From positions 1 to 37,524 of the forward strand of contig PCYM01000003.1 of assembly GCA_002774875.1 (NCBI GenBank): a stretch of 37,524 nucleotides of DNA. The letters run 5' to 3'. Below the pieces are notes generated by a model. The model was not told the origin of the DNA. It worked only from the letters and a program-made list of their open reading frames with translations, and searched no databases. Source of the stretch: Candidatus Uhrbacteria bacterium CG10_big_fil_rev_8_21_14_0_10_50_16. Lineage in GTDB: Bacteria > Patescibacteriota > Patescibacteriia > UBA9934 > UBA11717. Of this stretch, positions 15,692 through 23,921 are shown in pieces (position 1 is the stretch's first letter; each line of letters starts with the position of its first letter). The translations under genes and the position numbers were made by a program.

Positions 15692-16723
15692 TTAGGTTTT
15701 ATCTTTATACAAGTTAGAGAGCAAAATCCGGTTGGCGCGTACGTCTTCCATTGTCTCTCGCAATCCCTCCTCTAACCGCACCAACGGGAGCCAGCCCAAC
15801 ACATCGCGCGCTTTTTGAATCCGCGGAAGACCCAGCTCGGTCAAAAACGGCAGAGCAGGCGCAAACGTAACTTGAGACGACGATTGGGTGAGATGAACAA
15901 TGGTATTTGCCACATCCACCATTAGCATATCCACATCACTTCCAAGGTTGATCGGACCCGGGTCTTGATCAATCTCCATGAGTTTTACCAGACCATCCAC
16001 AATGTCGTCAACATAGACAAGGGACGTCTTAAAATGCTCATCACCATAAATAGTAAGCGGTTTTCCCTCTAATGCATCAATAATGAAGTCCGGGATTAGA
16101 TGTCCGTCAAACAACGGCATCCGTGGGCCATAGGTGCGGAAAATACGCGCAATACGCACATCTACGCTACGAGATTGTAGGTACGCCACACAGGAGGATT
16201 CTGCAAATCGTTTTCCTTCGTCGTACACAGAACGTGGTGAAAGATGGTCCACGATGCCCTCATGCGACTCCTCAAAAAAGAGTGAGCCTTCTGATCGGCC
16301 GCCGTACACCACCGAGCTCGATGTAAACACGACGCGCGCATCGTACTTCTCAGCAATATCCAGGACTTGCAAGGTTCCAATACTATTGGTCTTAAGTGTA
16401 TGCACTTTCATCGCATCAAACCGCCTGATCGCCGTTGGGCACGCCAGGTGGTAAATCTCCTGAATACCTTGGAACGGAATCTTGTACGCCTCCAACTCGG
16501 GAAACGACTCCAAATTCAACGGCTGCGTAATGTCCGCCTTAATAAATTGAAAATCTGGATGCTTGAGCAACATGTCGATATTCCGCTCGATACTCGAAGA
16601 AAAATCATCCACACAAATCACACGCGCACCTGATTGAATCAGATCTTCGCACAAATGCGAACCAATAAATCCGGCACCGCCAGTAACAAGCACATTCTTC
16701 TTTTCAAAAATAGGTTTAGACAT
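15692..16723 (-). CDS. UDP-glucuronate-decarboxylase-like SDR
   Basis: 343 aa. NAD-binding GGAGFIGSHLCEDL begins near residue 15; LACPTAIRR, TSSSVVYGG and the YxxxK motif in YDEGKRFAES follow. YDEGKR plus IFRTYGPRM are characteristic of UDP-xylose synthase/UDP-glucuronate decarboxylase, and the C-terminus has the family pattern ending LGWLPLVRLEEGLRETM. It probably produces UDP-xylose or a related pentose or 4-keto sugar for the downstream transferases. It starts 3 nt after the subtilase stop codon. An epimerase function is the main alternative. Confidence 0.75.
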   Translation of the reverse strand: MSKPIFEKKNVLVTGGAGFIGSHLCEDLIQSGARVICVDDFSSSIERNIDMLLKHPDFQFIKADITQPLNLESFPELEAYKIPFQGIQEIYHLACPTAIRRFDAMKVHTLKTNSIGTLQVLDIAEKYDARVVFTSSSVVYGGRSEGSLFFEESHEGIVDHLSPRSVYDEGKRFAESSCVAYLQSRSVDVRIARIFRTYGPRMPLFDGHLIPDFIIDALEGKPLTIYGDEHFKTSLVYVDDIVDGLVKLMEIDQDPGPINLGSDVDMLMVDVANTIVHLTQSSSQVTFAPALPFLTELGLPRIQKARDVLGWLPLVRLEEGLRETMEDVRANRILLSNLYKDKT

Positions 16724-16726
16724 AGT

Positions 16727-18772
16727 TTAGGTTCCTGCTCCTAGTGTAACACGATCTATAAACGGACTCAGATCACTTGTTGAACCGACCAGCTCCCCTT
16801 GCACGGTGTACATACGTAACTCCGGTTGCTGGTCCGCCATGCCCGACGTCACAATATACGCTTCTCCTCCCACATACGGCTGCCAACCCGCTACACGCAC
16901 ACCGTCGCGATTGGTTGCGTCAAAGGCAAAGAACTGATTCACAAGCGCGCCAATAGTATTAAAGATACGCACCTGAGGGCCTGCTCCATCCTGCGTTCCC
17001 GTGACAATCACATCCCGACCATTGTATAACACGGTTGTAACATACACCCCTCGATCCATCGTTAAGCCATACACGGGAAACTGGGCGAGTTGCGCGCCGT
17101 TTGTTTTGTAGACTGTCACAATTGGTTCTGATCCTACACCTTGCGACGTAATAAGATCATCAACGCCATCTCCGTTCATGTCCCCCGTGGCAATGCGCAG
17201 GTCACCCACCACGTTTTGAGTTTGAATCGTCCCAATACGCTCGCCCGTCAGAGAAAAGATACGGACCTCCGATTGTGCCCCACCTGCAGCCACGAGGATT
17301 TCTTCCGTCCCATCACCATTCATGTCACCCGTTGCGACTTGCAAGCCCTTGGTCATAGATGCATCAAACGCAAAGAACTGGCTCACAAGTGCCCCAATTT
17401 CATCAAAAATACGCACATGCGGACCACCACCCGGGCCCGGGACTGTAACAATCTCATACCGGCCAGCGCCATCTAATTGTCCTACAGCGATATTAACGCC
17501 TCCCGTGAATCCTTCATTGTAGGCTAGCCAATCCACATCGCTCTCAGAGCTACGTGCAACAGAAATGTATGGAAGATTCTTTTGAACGGCTCCAATCGCA
17601 AGAGGTCGATCGTACAAGGTAGGATCTTGCGCAACCGGATTCGCAACGGGTTCCGCGACTGGTTCCTCGACAACAGGCGCTTGAACGGTTTGATTCTTTA
17701 CCAAAGCCGGCAAAACGGTGAGCAAACGGGCAATGTTTGCGCGGCCTGTCCCCATAGCTCCCGCCTGTCTGCTTGGAGCGTCACCTAAAACGGGGTCCAC
17801 GGACAGCTGTAGCCCAATGCGCAATTCATCCGGTGTCATGTTTGGGTACAAAGATCGTGCAAGTGCAGCTGCACCAGAAATAATTGGAGCTGCTAACGAC
17901 GTCCCATTCCATCCTCCTCCATAGGCCGCCGCCAAATCGGAAGCCTGCGTTGTGTAAATATCAATACCTGGGGCCGCCACATCCGCACAGCTGCGTCCAT
18001 AATTGGAGAAAGAAGCACGTCGATCCGCCCTGTCCGTCGCCACGACGCCGATCGTTACATTGTCCACCTGCAAACCAGACGAGCAAACGGGATAGAGCGG
18101 ATTAATATCAAGATCTTGATTTTCGTTTCCCATGGCCGTCACAACAATCACATTCGCATCATAGGCACGTTGCAGAGCACGATCGAGCGTGGACGACGTT
18201 TGGTTTCCAACAAAACTCAGGTTAATCACATCCGCCCCCATGGCAACGGCATAATCAATCCCATCAATGATATCGACAATCGATCCATCTCCTTCGGCCG
18301 ACAACACCTGCACAGGTAAAATCTTTACATGCCAGTTGATTCCCGTTACACCGAGCGCGTTGTTTCCAACCGCACCAATCACACCCGCAACAATAGTGGC
18401 GTGGTGCGCCCCCGCCGTAAAACCAGATGCCAAGTTAGCCGTTGAGGGGTCGCTGTCGTTATGGAAAAAATCCCAGCCATGGACGTCGTCAATAAACCCG
18501 TTCCCGTCGTTATCAATTCCATCGCCTGCGATCTCACCCGTATTGAGAAAAATATTACCCCGTAAATCCTCGTGTTGAATATCCATTCCCGTGTCCAATA
18601 CCGCAACAACAACCTCTCCACCCACGGTGGAGTTCCACGCCTCTTGCGTGTGCGTTTGATCCAGATACCATTGATTTTCTACCAGCGGATCGTTGGATGT
18701 CCGCGCGAACGCAAAAGACCACGGAACAACCGTGGTAAAGGCGAGAAAACCGACAAGGATTCGTTTAAACAT
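16727..18772 (-). CDS. Secreted subtilisin-like protease with FG-GAP repeats
   Basis: 681 aa. Signal peptide of ~23 residues (MFKRILVGFLAFTTVVPW...AFA). Peptidase S8 domain about 30-360 with a complete triad: Asp60 (VAVLDTGMD), His124 (HATIVAG, where Ala replaces the usual Gly) and Ser292 (NGTSLAAP), plus the oxyanion Asn216. An Asp/Gly/Asn-rich loop around residues 84-96 probably binds calcium; Cys230 and Cys261 could pair. After a Pro/Val linker (~370-395) come FG-GAP-type beta-propeller repeats (~410-660) with Asp-Gly-Asp calcium loops. First gene of the glycosylation operon, from a leaderless promoter. It may process or shave surface proteins. Confidence 0.85.
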   Translation of the reverse strand: MFKRILVGFLAFTTVVPWSFAFARTSNDPLVENQWYLDQTHTQEAWNSTVGGEVVVAVLDTGMDIQHEDLRGNIFLNTGEIAGDGIDNDGNGFIDDVHGWDFFHNDSDPSTANLASGFTAGAHHATIVAGVIGAVGNNALGVTGINWHVKILPVQVLSAEGDGSIVDIIDGIDYAVAMGADVINLSFVGNQTSSTLDRALQRAYDANVIVVTAMGNENQDLDINPLYPVCSSGLQVDNVTIGVVATDRADRRASFSNYGRSCADVAAPGIDIYTTQASDLAAAYGGGWNGTSLAAPIISGAAALARSLYPNMTPDELRIGLQLSVDPVLGDAPSRQAGAMGTGRANIARLLTVLPALVKNQTVQAPVVEEPVAEPVANPVAQDPTLYDRPLAIGAVQKNLPYISVARSSESDVDWLAYNEGFTGGVNIAVGQLDGAGRYEIVTVPGPGGGPHVRIFDEIGALVSQFFAFDASMTKGLQVATGDMNGDGTEEILVAAGGAQSEVRIFSLTGERIGTIQTQNVVGDLRIATGDMNGDGVDDLITSQGVGSEPIVTVYKTNGAQLAQFPVYGLTMDRGVYVTTVLYNGRDVIVTGTQDGAGPQVRIFNTIGALVNQFFAFDATNRDGVRVAGWQPYVGGEAYIVTSGMADQQPELRMYTVQGELVGSTSDLSPFIDRVTLGAGT

Positions 18773-18778
18773 GGCTAC

Positions 18779-18807
18779 AGTATAACACGACCCCTCTCCC
18801 CTGTGGA
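18779..18807 (-). promoter_or_regulatory. Leaderless promoter of the subtilase operon
   Basis: Minus strand: -35 TCCACA (18802-18807), 17-nt spacer ending in TGT, -10 TATACT (18779-18784). The -10 ends 6 nt before the ATG at 18772, so transcription should start at or next to the A of the start codon. Confidence 0.65.
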
Positions 18808-18832
18808 TGATCGTTTATTTTAACCGCAAGCA

Positions 18833-18860
18833 AAAACCCCAGGCAAAGGCCCGGGGTTTT
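18833..18860 (-). terminator. Intrinsic terminator after the TPR gene
   Basis: Minus strand: AAAACCCC...GGGGTTTT arms with an inner GCC/GGC helix, one mismatch and a small loop, ending in TTTTT. It begins 2 nt after the TPR gene stop codon and directly precedes the subtilase promoter. Confidence 0.75.
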
Positions 18861-18862
18861 CT

Positions 18863-19537
18863 CTACTTAAGATGGGATTTGTATTCCGCAAGTTCTGTTG
18901 CCACACCTGTCTCGTCTGGCTGCAATTGCGCAACGATCGCCATATGATCCACGGCCTCTTGCCAACGTTCTTGCTCAGCGTACCAACGAGCAAGGCGTGT
19001 CATGTAGCTTGGTCGTTGACGATCCAGCTGAATCGCCTCCTGATACATGGTCTCGATGTCAGCGTAGCGATCCGGAAACTGTGCACGCCAAAGAGCCTCG
19101 AGTTTAAAGTATCCTTGCTCATTAGGGACAAGCGACAACGCTTTTACAAAGGCCGCCTCAGCGGTCTTGTAGTCTTCCATGCGGAGTGCAATGTCGCCCA
19201 AAATAGTCCACGACGCAGGGTTCATGGCGTTAATCTCCATGTAGCGTTCAATGTAACGGCGCGCGATAGCGTATTCTCCAAGCGATTCTTGAATCACCGC
19301 CAACGATTGTAACACACCCAAATTGTCCGGTTCCGTCTCCAAGATCGCAACGCCCGTATTGAGTTGTACCTCCCACTGTGCGCGCACATCCTCCGGGATA
19401 TCCAACGACTCGCTATTTACAAGCCCTGGATAGGTATTAAATGAGATCGAGTTACTGTCACGCGTCCACTGCCAACCAATACCTACGATAATCGCAAGCC
19501 CCACCAAGATAATGCCCAAACGTGTTCGTCCTTTCAT
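18863..19537 (-). CDS. Membrane-anchored TPR protein
   Basis: 224 aa from ATG 19535-19537 (MKGRTRLGIILVG). An N-terminal helix (about residues 6-22) anchors the protein; residues ~55-215 hold at least four tetratricopeptide repeats, with the TPR pattern of Gly/Ala-x-Tyr and Ala-x2-Phe (for example YKTAEAAFVKALSLVPN). TPR proteins serve as scaffolds for complexes, here on the outer face of the membrane. The frame is open to 19585, but the promoter at 19547-19575 places the transcript start just before 19537, which decides the shorter form. Transcribed alone between two terminators. Partner unknown; the neighbouring surface protein is a guess. Confidence 0.75.
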   Translation of the reverse strand: MKGRTRLGIILVGLAIIVGIGWQWTRDSNSISFNTYPGLVNSESLDIPEDVRAQWEVQLNTGVAILETEPDNLGVLQSLAVIQESLGEYAIARRYIERYMEINAMNPASWTILGDIALRMEDYKTAEAAFVKALSLVPNEQGYFKLEALWRAQFPDRYADIETMYQEAIQLDRQRPSYMTRLARWYAEQERWQEAVDHMAIVAQLQPDETGVATELAEYKSHLK

Positions 19538-19546
19538 AGTAGGGAA

Positions 19547-19575
19547 ACTATAGCGAATCAGGTTTGTTTCGTCAA
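19547..19575 (-). promoter_or_regulatory. Near-leaderless promoter of the TPR gene
   Basis: Minus strand: -35 TTGACG (19570-19575), 17-nt spacer, -10 TATAGT (19547-19552). The -10 ends 9 nt before the ATG at 19537. The -35 abuts the terminator of the upstream surface-protein gene. Confidence 0.7.
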
Positions 19576-19576
19576 C

Positions 19577-19604
19577 AAAAAACACCCCGAGAGGGGTGTT
19601 TTTT
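19577..19604. terminator. Intrinsic terminator of the S-layer-like gene
   Basis: AAAAAACACCCC-GAGA-GGGGTGTTTTTT: a perfect 12-bp stem including A and T tracts with a 4-nt loop, 15 nt after the stop codon (19620-19622). Symmetric tracts would allow function on either strand; the minus-strand transcript is the relevant one. Confidence 0.85.
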
Positions 19605-19619
19605 GTGTCAGAGTTTGAC

Positions 19620-22600
19620 TTAGAAGACCAATGTTCCTCCAGTAAGTGGAAGACCAGGTACCAAGTATGAACCCTTTACTGCCTCTTCTGCGGCTGTGCT
19701 CAATGGGGTGGTATCACCGTCATCGAACCAGACAAAGGAAGATGGCAAGTACGAAAGCTCAGAAAGTGCAGCAATCGAGACATCGGCTGTTGTTCCAAGG
19801 TATCCACGCTGAACATAGAAGTCAAGCGATGATACACCTTGAACCATTACCTTTTCGTTGGTTGCATTACAATCCGGTGAGCCACTCGTGTCATCCTCTA
19901 TACAAACGATGTCTCCACGACCAAATGGGTTGGCAGAAGCGATATCGAATGTCTTGTCTGCAAGAGTATTGACAAGAGTTGTAACAACGTTCGTTGCAGT
20001 CAAGAAGGCGGTTACAGCAACGATAGGATCCTCAGGGATGTCGATGCGGATTGCATCGTCAGCGGAAGAGGAAGCACCGGTTGTATCCAACTTCAAGATG
20101 AAGGTCTTGGTGGTTCCTGCAGAGATCACACGAGGTGTCGTGAGCTCCAATTGCATGAAGCCGATCTGTTCTGGCGTCGTGCCATCACAGTCGTTTCCTG
20201 CCGTGTCAAGCATGGTCCAATCAGCGCCTGAATTGTCCAAATCGCTGGACGTGTTTGACGCATCAAAGAAGCTTAACTCACTTGGAACAATCAAGCCGGC
20301 AGTTGTAGAACCAGGTGTACTATCACAGTAATCCCAGTTGCTTGCACCATTATCTGTCGTTGTTACCTTGAAGACGATCTCGGAGAGAACCACGTCCTCA
20401 TTTCCGGCTGCAGAAACTGTGAAGCGCAATACTTCATTGTTTCCTGGCACGGAAGCTCCAGATGGGCTGGATGCGTGCAATGCAATCGTAGGATACGTCT
20501 CAACAATGTGCATCATATTTGCAGATACATCTGCAATGCCTGATGAACCTTCGTTCAATGTTGTACCGGATCCTATACCAACGGCACGGAAGTTTTCTGT
20601 ACCAGATCCATCTGCATTCGTGAAGGAAAGCGCAATGCGCTCACCAGATGTAGCAGATCCGCCAGATGTACGATCAATCATAGGAACGTTTACGTAAACA
20701 TCCACAACTGCTGCCTGCTCAGGATTTACGTAAATAGCCGTACCTGCAAACTTCGCAACACCCGCACTCATGTACGCGGTCTTTGTCTCTGTGTTTCCAG
20801 CTTCATTTGTGTAGCTGATTCCAACAGAAGCAACGTTGTTTGCATACACAGTTGCTGCGCCACCATCAACAGCTCCTTGTGTCTCGTCGAACGAGATCGT
20901 GTCAATTGTAAAGGCTTCGTTTGTTGCCTCGATACGGAAGCTGGATACCCAGTTATCTGAGGTACCGGCCATCAAGTAAGCCTCATCTGGTGAAGAGCTG
21001 TCAAGAGAAACCGCCAATGATCCGGCAGCCGCTACAGTTACAGCAACCGTTGGAGCACCACCATCATCGGCGGCGTTAGGGCTATCTGCCGTTGCGTCGC
21101 GAGATGTTCCGTCCGCATCCTCAACCGTCACTTGCGCAGCCGTATCGTCGATATCCACTGCAAGGAAGGTTGTTGTTGTTTCTGATGGATTTGCGAGGTT
21201 ACATACCACTTGCATGTTCTCTACAACTCCAGCTCCGATGGTCCAAGCAAAGCTGTCAAAGACAAGCGCTGCTCCGCTGGACGTTGGTGTTTCCGGACCT
21301 GCAATCAGGCCACCGGCACCGTCGTAGAGAGAACAGGTGCTAATAAAGTCCTCAACTTGTGCGTTTGTTGCTCCACCAACCGTAAAGGCACCAGATCCAT
21401 CATCATCGCCGTAAAGATCGAAGGTAACTCCGCTTACGAGCATGTCTGAAGCAGATCCTGCCGTTGTGGTGAACTTAGCCAATGTTACTCCGCTTGTTCC
21501 TTGTACCGTTGTAAACGATGTTGGGGAGCTTGCAAGAGCAATAGCCAAGGTAGGTGTAGAGACGGTAAAGTTGTTACCATTGATATCTCCGGATGGGAGG
21601 ATATTGGTTCCAGCTGTAAGCGCGTCTCCATTTGAGTCTTCCACAGTCAATGTTCCGCTTGATCCATCCATGTCGATTAAGACACCAAAGACCTCACCAG
21701 ATGTCGCATTCGTGCTGATATCTGCTGTAATCAGAAGATCCAATGACTGACCAGCGGTCATACTCAAATCTTCTGTAAAGGTCAATGTTTGGATAGCATC
21801 CAAGGCAACGGTGGTGTCTGCGGCAACCTCTTTTGGTCCCCAAAGAACAACACCTGTGTTTGCATCCACGATCTTAATATCTTGAATGTTCGCTTCCGCT
21901 GTTGCCGTACCCTTGTAGAGTCCGTCTGCATCATCTGCTGCTGCTCCGGTTCCACCGTCGAGAGGGTCTCCATCAGGAGAAGCTTCGTCATCGGCTCCAA
22001 CACGGATTGGGAAATCCTTGATGGTAAGGTCTTGAGATGCAGTGACGGTAAAGGCCATAAGGGTTACATCCTTTGCGCCAACACCTACATCACCTGACGA
22101 TGGACCATTCATGGTCACCGTCATGTCTCCACCTTGAACCGCACTGTAAGAACACTCACCTGCTGTTGTTGTACAAGAATCACCATCAAAGGTGGTTCGA
22201 ACAACAATCATTCCATAGCCAAAGCTACTTCCAATTGCGCGGAAGTCTGCATCGTTATCGATGTACACTTTTAACGCATCGGACTTCTGTCCACCAACGT
22301 CCGCGGTCACGGTGAGAATATCACTGTTTCCCTTGGCGATAGAAAGAGCAGAAGGAAGGGTGAAGTCCACAACATCGCTACCAGCAAAAACACCGGTTCC
22401 GATTTGTGTTGCGCCGTTCCAAAGACGGTAATCGTCATGGTCAGCCGCATTGTCCACCTTTAAACGGAAGGATGAGATAACCGCACCTTCCGTTGCAGCC
22501 GCAATCTTAAACTTGCTGATCGTAGCATCGTTCTGCCCGATCGCTGGGTTTGTGATTGTTCCTGACTTGGTAATGGTTACGGTTCCTGCATCGTTTGCAG

Positions 22601-23750
22601 AAAGGCTGAAGGTGTTTCCGTTTAATGGGAAGCTTCCTCCAACTGTTGCCGTAGATCCAATAGCAGATGCACTTGCGATTCCGAAGGATACGGTTTCGCC
22701 ACCTGCAGCACCTGTGCTCAATTCAGCAACAAGTGTCAAGTAGCCTGATCCGCTTACGTCCCAGCCTACGTTGCTAAATGTTGCCTCACGAGTTGCACTG
22801 TTGACGGAACGTGAGTCTGTCAAACGTGTGCTTCCCTCATAAAGGTACACATTGCTAATGTCGGAAGCTGCGTTGATTCCATTAAGGTTTACAACAACAG
22901 AGTTAACCGTTCCGGATCCGGAGAACTTCCATGTGGTCATGCTGACACCTGTTGCACCATCTGGAAGCGTAGCGCCAGCTGGTGTACTAGATGCAACAGA
23001 CACGGTGAGGTCTCCAACAGCAACGTTACCGTCGCCAACAGCTTGCTGCGAAACGTCAGAAATTTCTGCGCTCATTGCATTCAAAGCTGATCCCATGGAG
23101 AGTCCAGAAACATCCACGGTTGTGTTCAACACGTGTTTGCTTTGCAAACCGTTTGCGGACATTCCAGCAGAGCTCACTGTTCGAAGAGCACCGTCCCACA
23201 TAAGGTAAGTTGTACCGTTTGAGGAAACGAGTGCGCCATTAAACAAGTTACTTGCGCTCATGAGAGACGCACCTGTTGAATAGTCTGCAAAGAAGACATC
23301 AGCGATGTCCTGGATGTTGGTGTTCCAACCTGCGCCTCCGTAGAGAGCAGATGCAACAGCCTCTGATTCGATCCAGTGGAGAACTCCATCTGGAGATACA
23401 GCGTACACCTTGTTGTCTGAAGTGATCTTGATCCATTCAGAACCTGGGCGCTGCATCACGTTTCCCTCAAGAGGGATACCGGCAAGCTGTGAATCAGAGA
23501 TCGTCATCACGTTATTGAAGTTCGTGTGCCATGAGAAAAAGATATTCTCATTTGGGTACGTGTAGCGTCCGTTACCGTCGTAGTAATAAACCGTCGAGAA
23601 GGAAGAGCCGCGAACCAAGTCACCTGATGAGAGGCTAACTTGAGCATTGGTAATCAAAGGAGTGATACCAGCCGCAACTGTCCACAAGATGGTCATAGCT
23701 ACAACAGCGAACGTAAACGTACGCTTAAACAAACTGACGTTTGTCGTCAT
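19620..23750 (-). CDS. S-layer-like giant surface protein
   Basis: 1376 aa from ATG 23748-23750. Signal peptide about 1-36 (VSLFKRTFTFAVVAM...TNAQ). An N-terminal domain (~37-190; GDLVRGSSFSTVYYYDGNGRYTYPNE...) is one I associate with CPR surface-layer proteins. About five or six Ig-like beta domains of ~130-150 residues follow, several starting with a Ser-Ser-x-Pro segment and ending in a calcium-type Asp-rich strand. Composition is Ala/Ser/Thr/Asp-rich with very few Lys, as in S-layers. The C-terminus reads VPGLPLTGGTLVF, an LPxTG-like string without a membrane helix or basic tail. The frame is open to 23885, but upstream codons lack a signal peptide and overlap the structured leader. Likely the main cell-surface protein. 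Confidence 0.75.
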   Translation of the reverse strand: MTTNVSLFKRTFTFAVVAMTILWTVAAGITPLITNAQVSLSSGDLVRGSSFSTVYYYDGNGRYTYPNENIFFSWHTNFNNVMTISDSQLAGIPLEGNVMQRPGSEWIKITSDNKVYAVSPDGVLHWIESEAVASALYGGAGWNTNIQDIADVFFADYSTGASLMSASNLFNGALVSSNGTTYLMWDGALRTVSSAGMSANGLQSKHVLNTTVDVSGLSMGSALNAMSAEISDVSQQAVGDGNVAVGDLTVSVASSTPAGATLPDGATGVSMTTWKFSGSGTVNSVVVNLNGINAASDISNVYLYEGSTRLTDSRSVNSATREATFSNVGWDVSGSGYLTLVAELSTGAAGGETVSFGIASASAIGSTATVGGSFPLNGNTFSLSANDAGTVTITKSGTITNPAIGQNDATISKFKIAAATEGAVISSFRLKVDNAADHDDYRLWNGATQIGTGVFAGSDVVDFTLPSALSIAKGNSDILTVTADVGGQKSDALKVYIDNDADFRAIGSSFGYGMIVVRTTFDGDSCTTTAGECSYSAVQGGDMTVTMNGPSSGDVGVGAKDVTLMAFTVTASQDLTIKDFPIRVGADDEASPDGDPLDGGTGAAADDADGLYKGTATAEANIQDIKIVDANTGVVLWGPKEVAADTTVALDAIQTLTFTEDLSMTAGQSLDLLITADISTNATSGEVFGVLIDMDGSSGTLTVEDSNGDALTAGTNILPSGDINGNNFTVSTPTLAIALASSPTSFTTVQGTSGVTLAKFTTTAGSASDMLVSGVTFDLYGDDDGSGAFTVGGATNAQVEDFISTCSLYDGAGGLIAGPETPTSSGAALVFDSFAWTIGAGVVENMQVVCNLANPSETTTTFLAVDIDDTAAQVTVEDADGTSRDATADSPNAADDGGAPTVAVTVAAAGSLAVSLDSSSPDEAYLMAGTSDNWVSSFRIEATNEAFTIDTISFDETQGAVDGGAATVYANNVASVGISYTNEAGNTETKTAYMSAGVAKFAGTAIYVNPEQAAVVDVYVNVPMIDRTSGGSATSGERIALSFTNADGSGTENFRAVGIGSGTTLNEGSSGIADVSANMMHIVETYPTIALHASSPSGASVPGNNEVLRFTVSAAGNEDVVLSEIVFKVTTTDNGASNWDYCDSTPGSTTAGLIVPSELSFFDASNTSSDLDNSGADWTMLDTAGNDCDGTTPEQIGFMQLELTTPRVISAGTTKTFILKLDTTGASSSADDAIRIDIPEDPIVAVTAFLTATNVVTTLVNTLADKTFDIASANPFGRGDIVCIEDDTSGSPDCNATNEKVMVQGVSSLDFYVQRGYLGTTADVSIAALSELSYLPSSFVWFDDGDTTPLSTAAEEAVKGSYLVPGLPLTGGTLVF

Positions 23751-23772
23751 AAAAACTATTTTCTTGTATCGT

Positions 23773-23792
23773 GGTCCGCCGAAGGGCGAACC
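23773..23792 (-). promoter_or_regulatory. Leader hairpin of the S-layer-like mRNA
   Basis: Minus-strand GGTTCGCC-CTTC-GGCGGACC: 8-bp stem with one G-U wobble and a 4-nt loop, 22 nt upstream of the ATG. A smaller GACC/GGTC hairpin lies at 23816-23827. Probably stabilises or controls translation of this transcript. Confidence 0.5.
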
Positions 23793-23869
23793 GGCTGAGT
23801 AAATTGGCGCAACACGACCCGAGGGTCTCGACCTTTCAGTATTACGTGGATTAGAAGTGATACACACGC

Positions 23870-23919
23870 TGAGATGAATGTTCATCTCACGACTACTCTT
23901 TTAAGAGCAGCACGTGAGA
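23870..23919 (-). promoter_or_regulatory. Overlapping alternative hairpins upstream of the S-layer-like gene
   Basis: Hairpin A (23885-23919) pairs TCTCACG with CGTGAGA around an inner CTGCTCTT/AAGAGTAG helix and starts 2 nt after the DUF5667 gene stop. Hairpin B (23870-23889) is a perfect inverted repeat TGAGATGAA-CA-TTCATCTCA. They share 23885-23889, so only one can form in RNA. Neither has a U-run. B could instead be a DNA operator: a weak TCTAAT -10-like element follows it. Confidence 0.45.
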
Positions 23920-23921
23920 CG

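Noticed and set aside
23751-23885. N-terminal extension of the S-layer-like protein
   Set aside because: The extra 45 residues have no signal peptide and are encoded by the hairpin-rich leader; ATG 23748-23750 starts directly before a good signal peptide.
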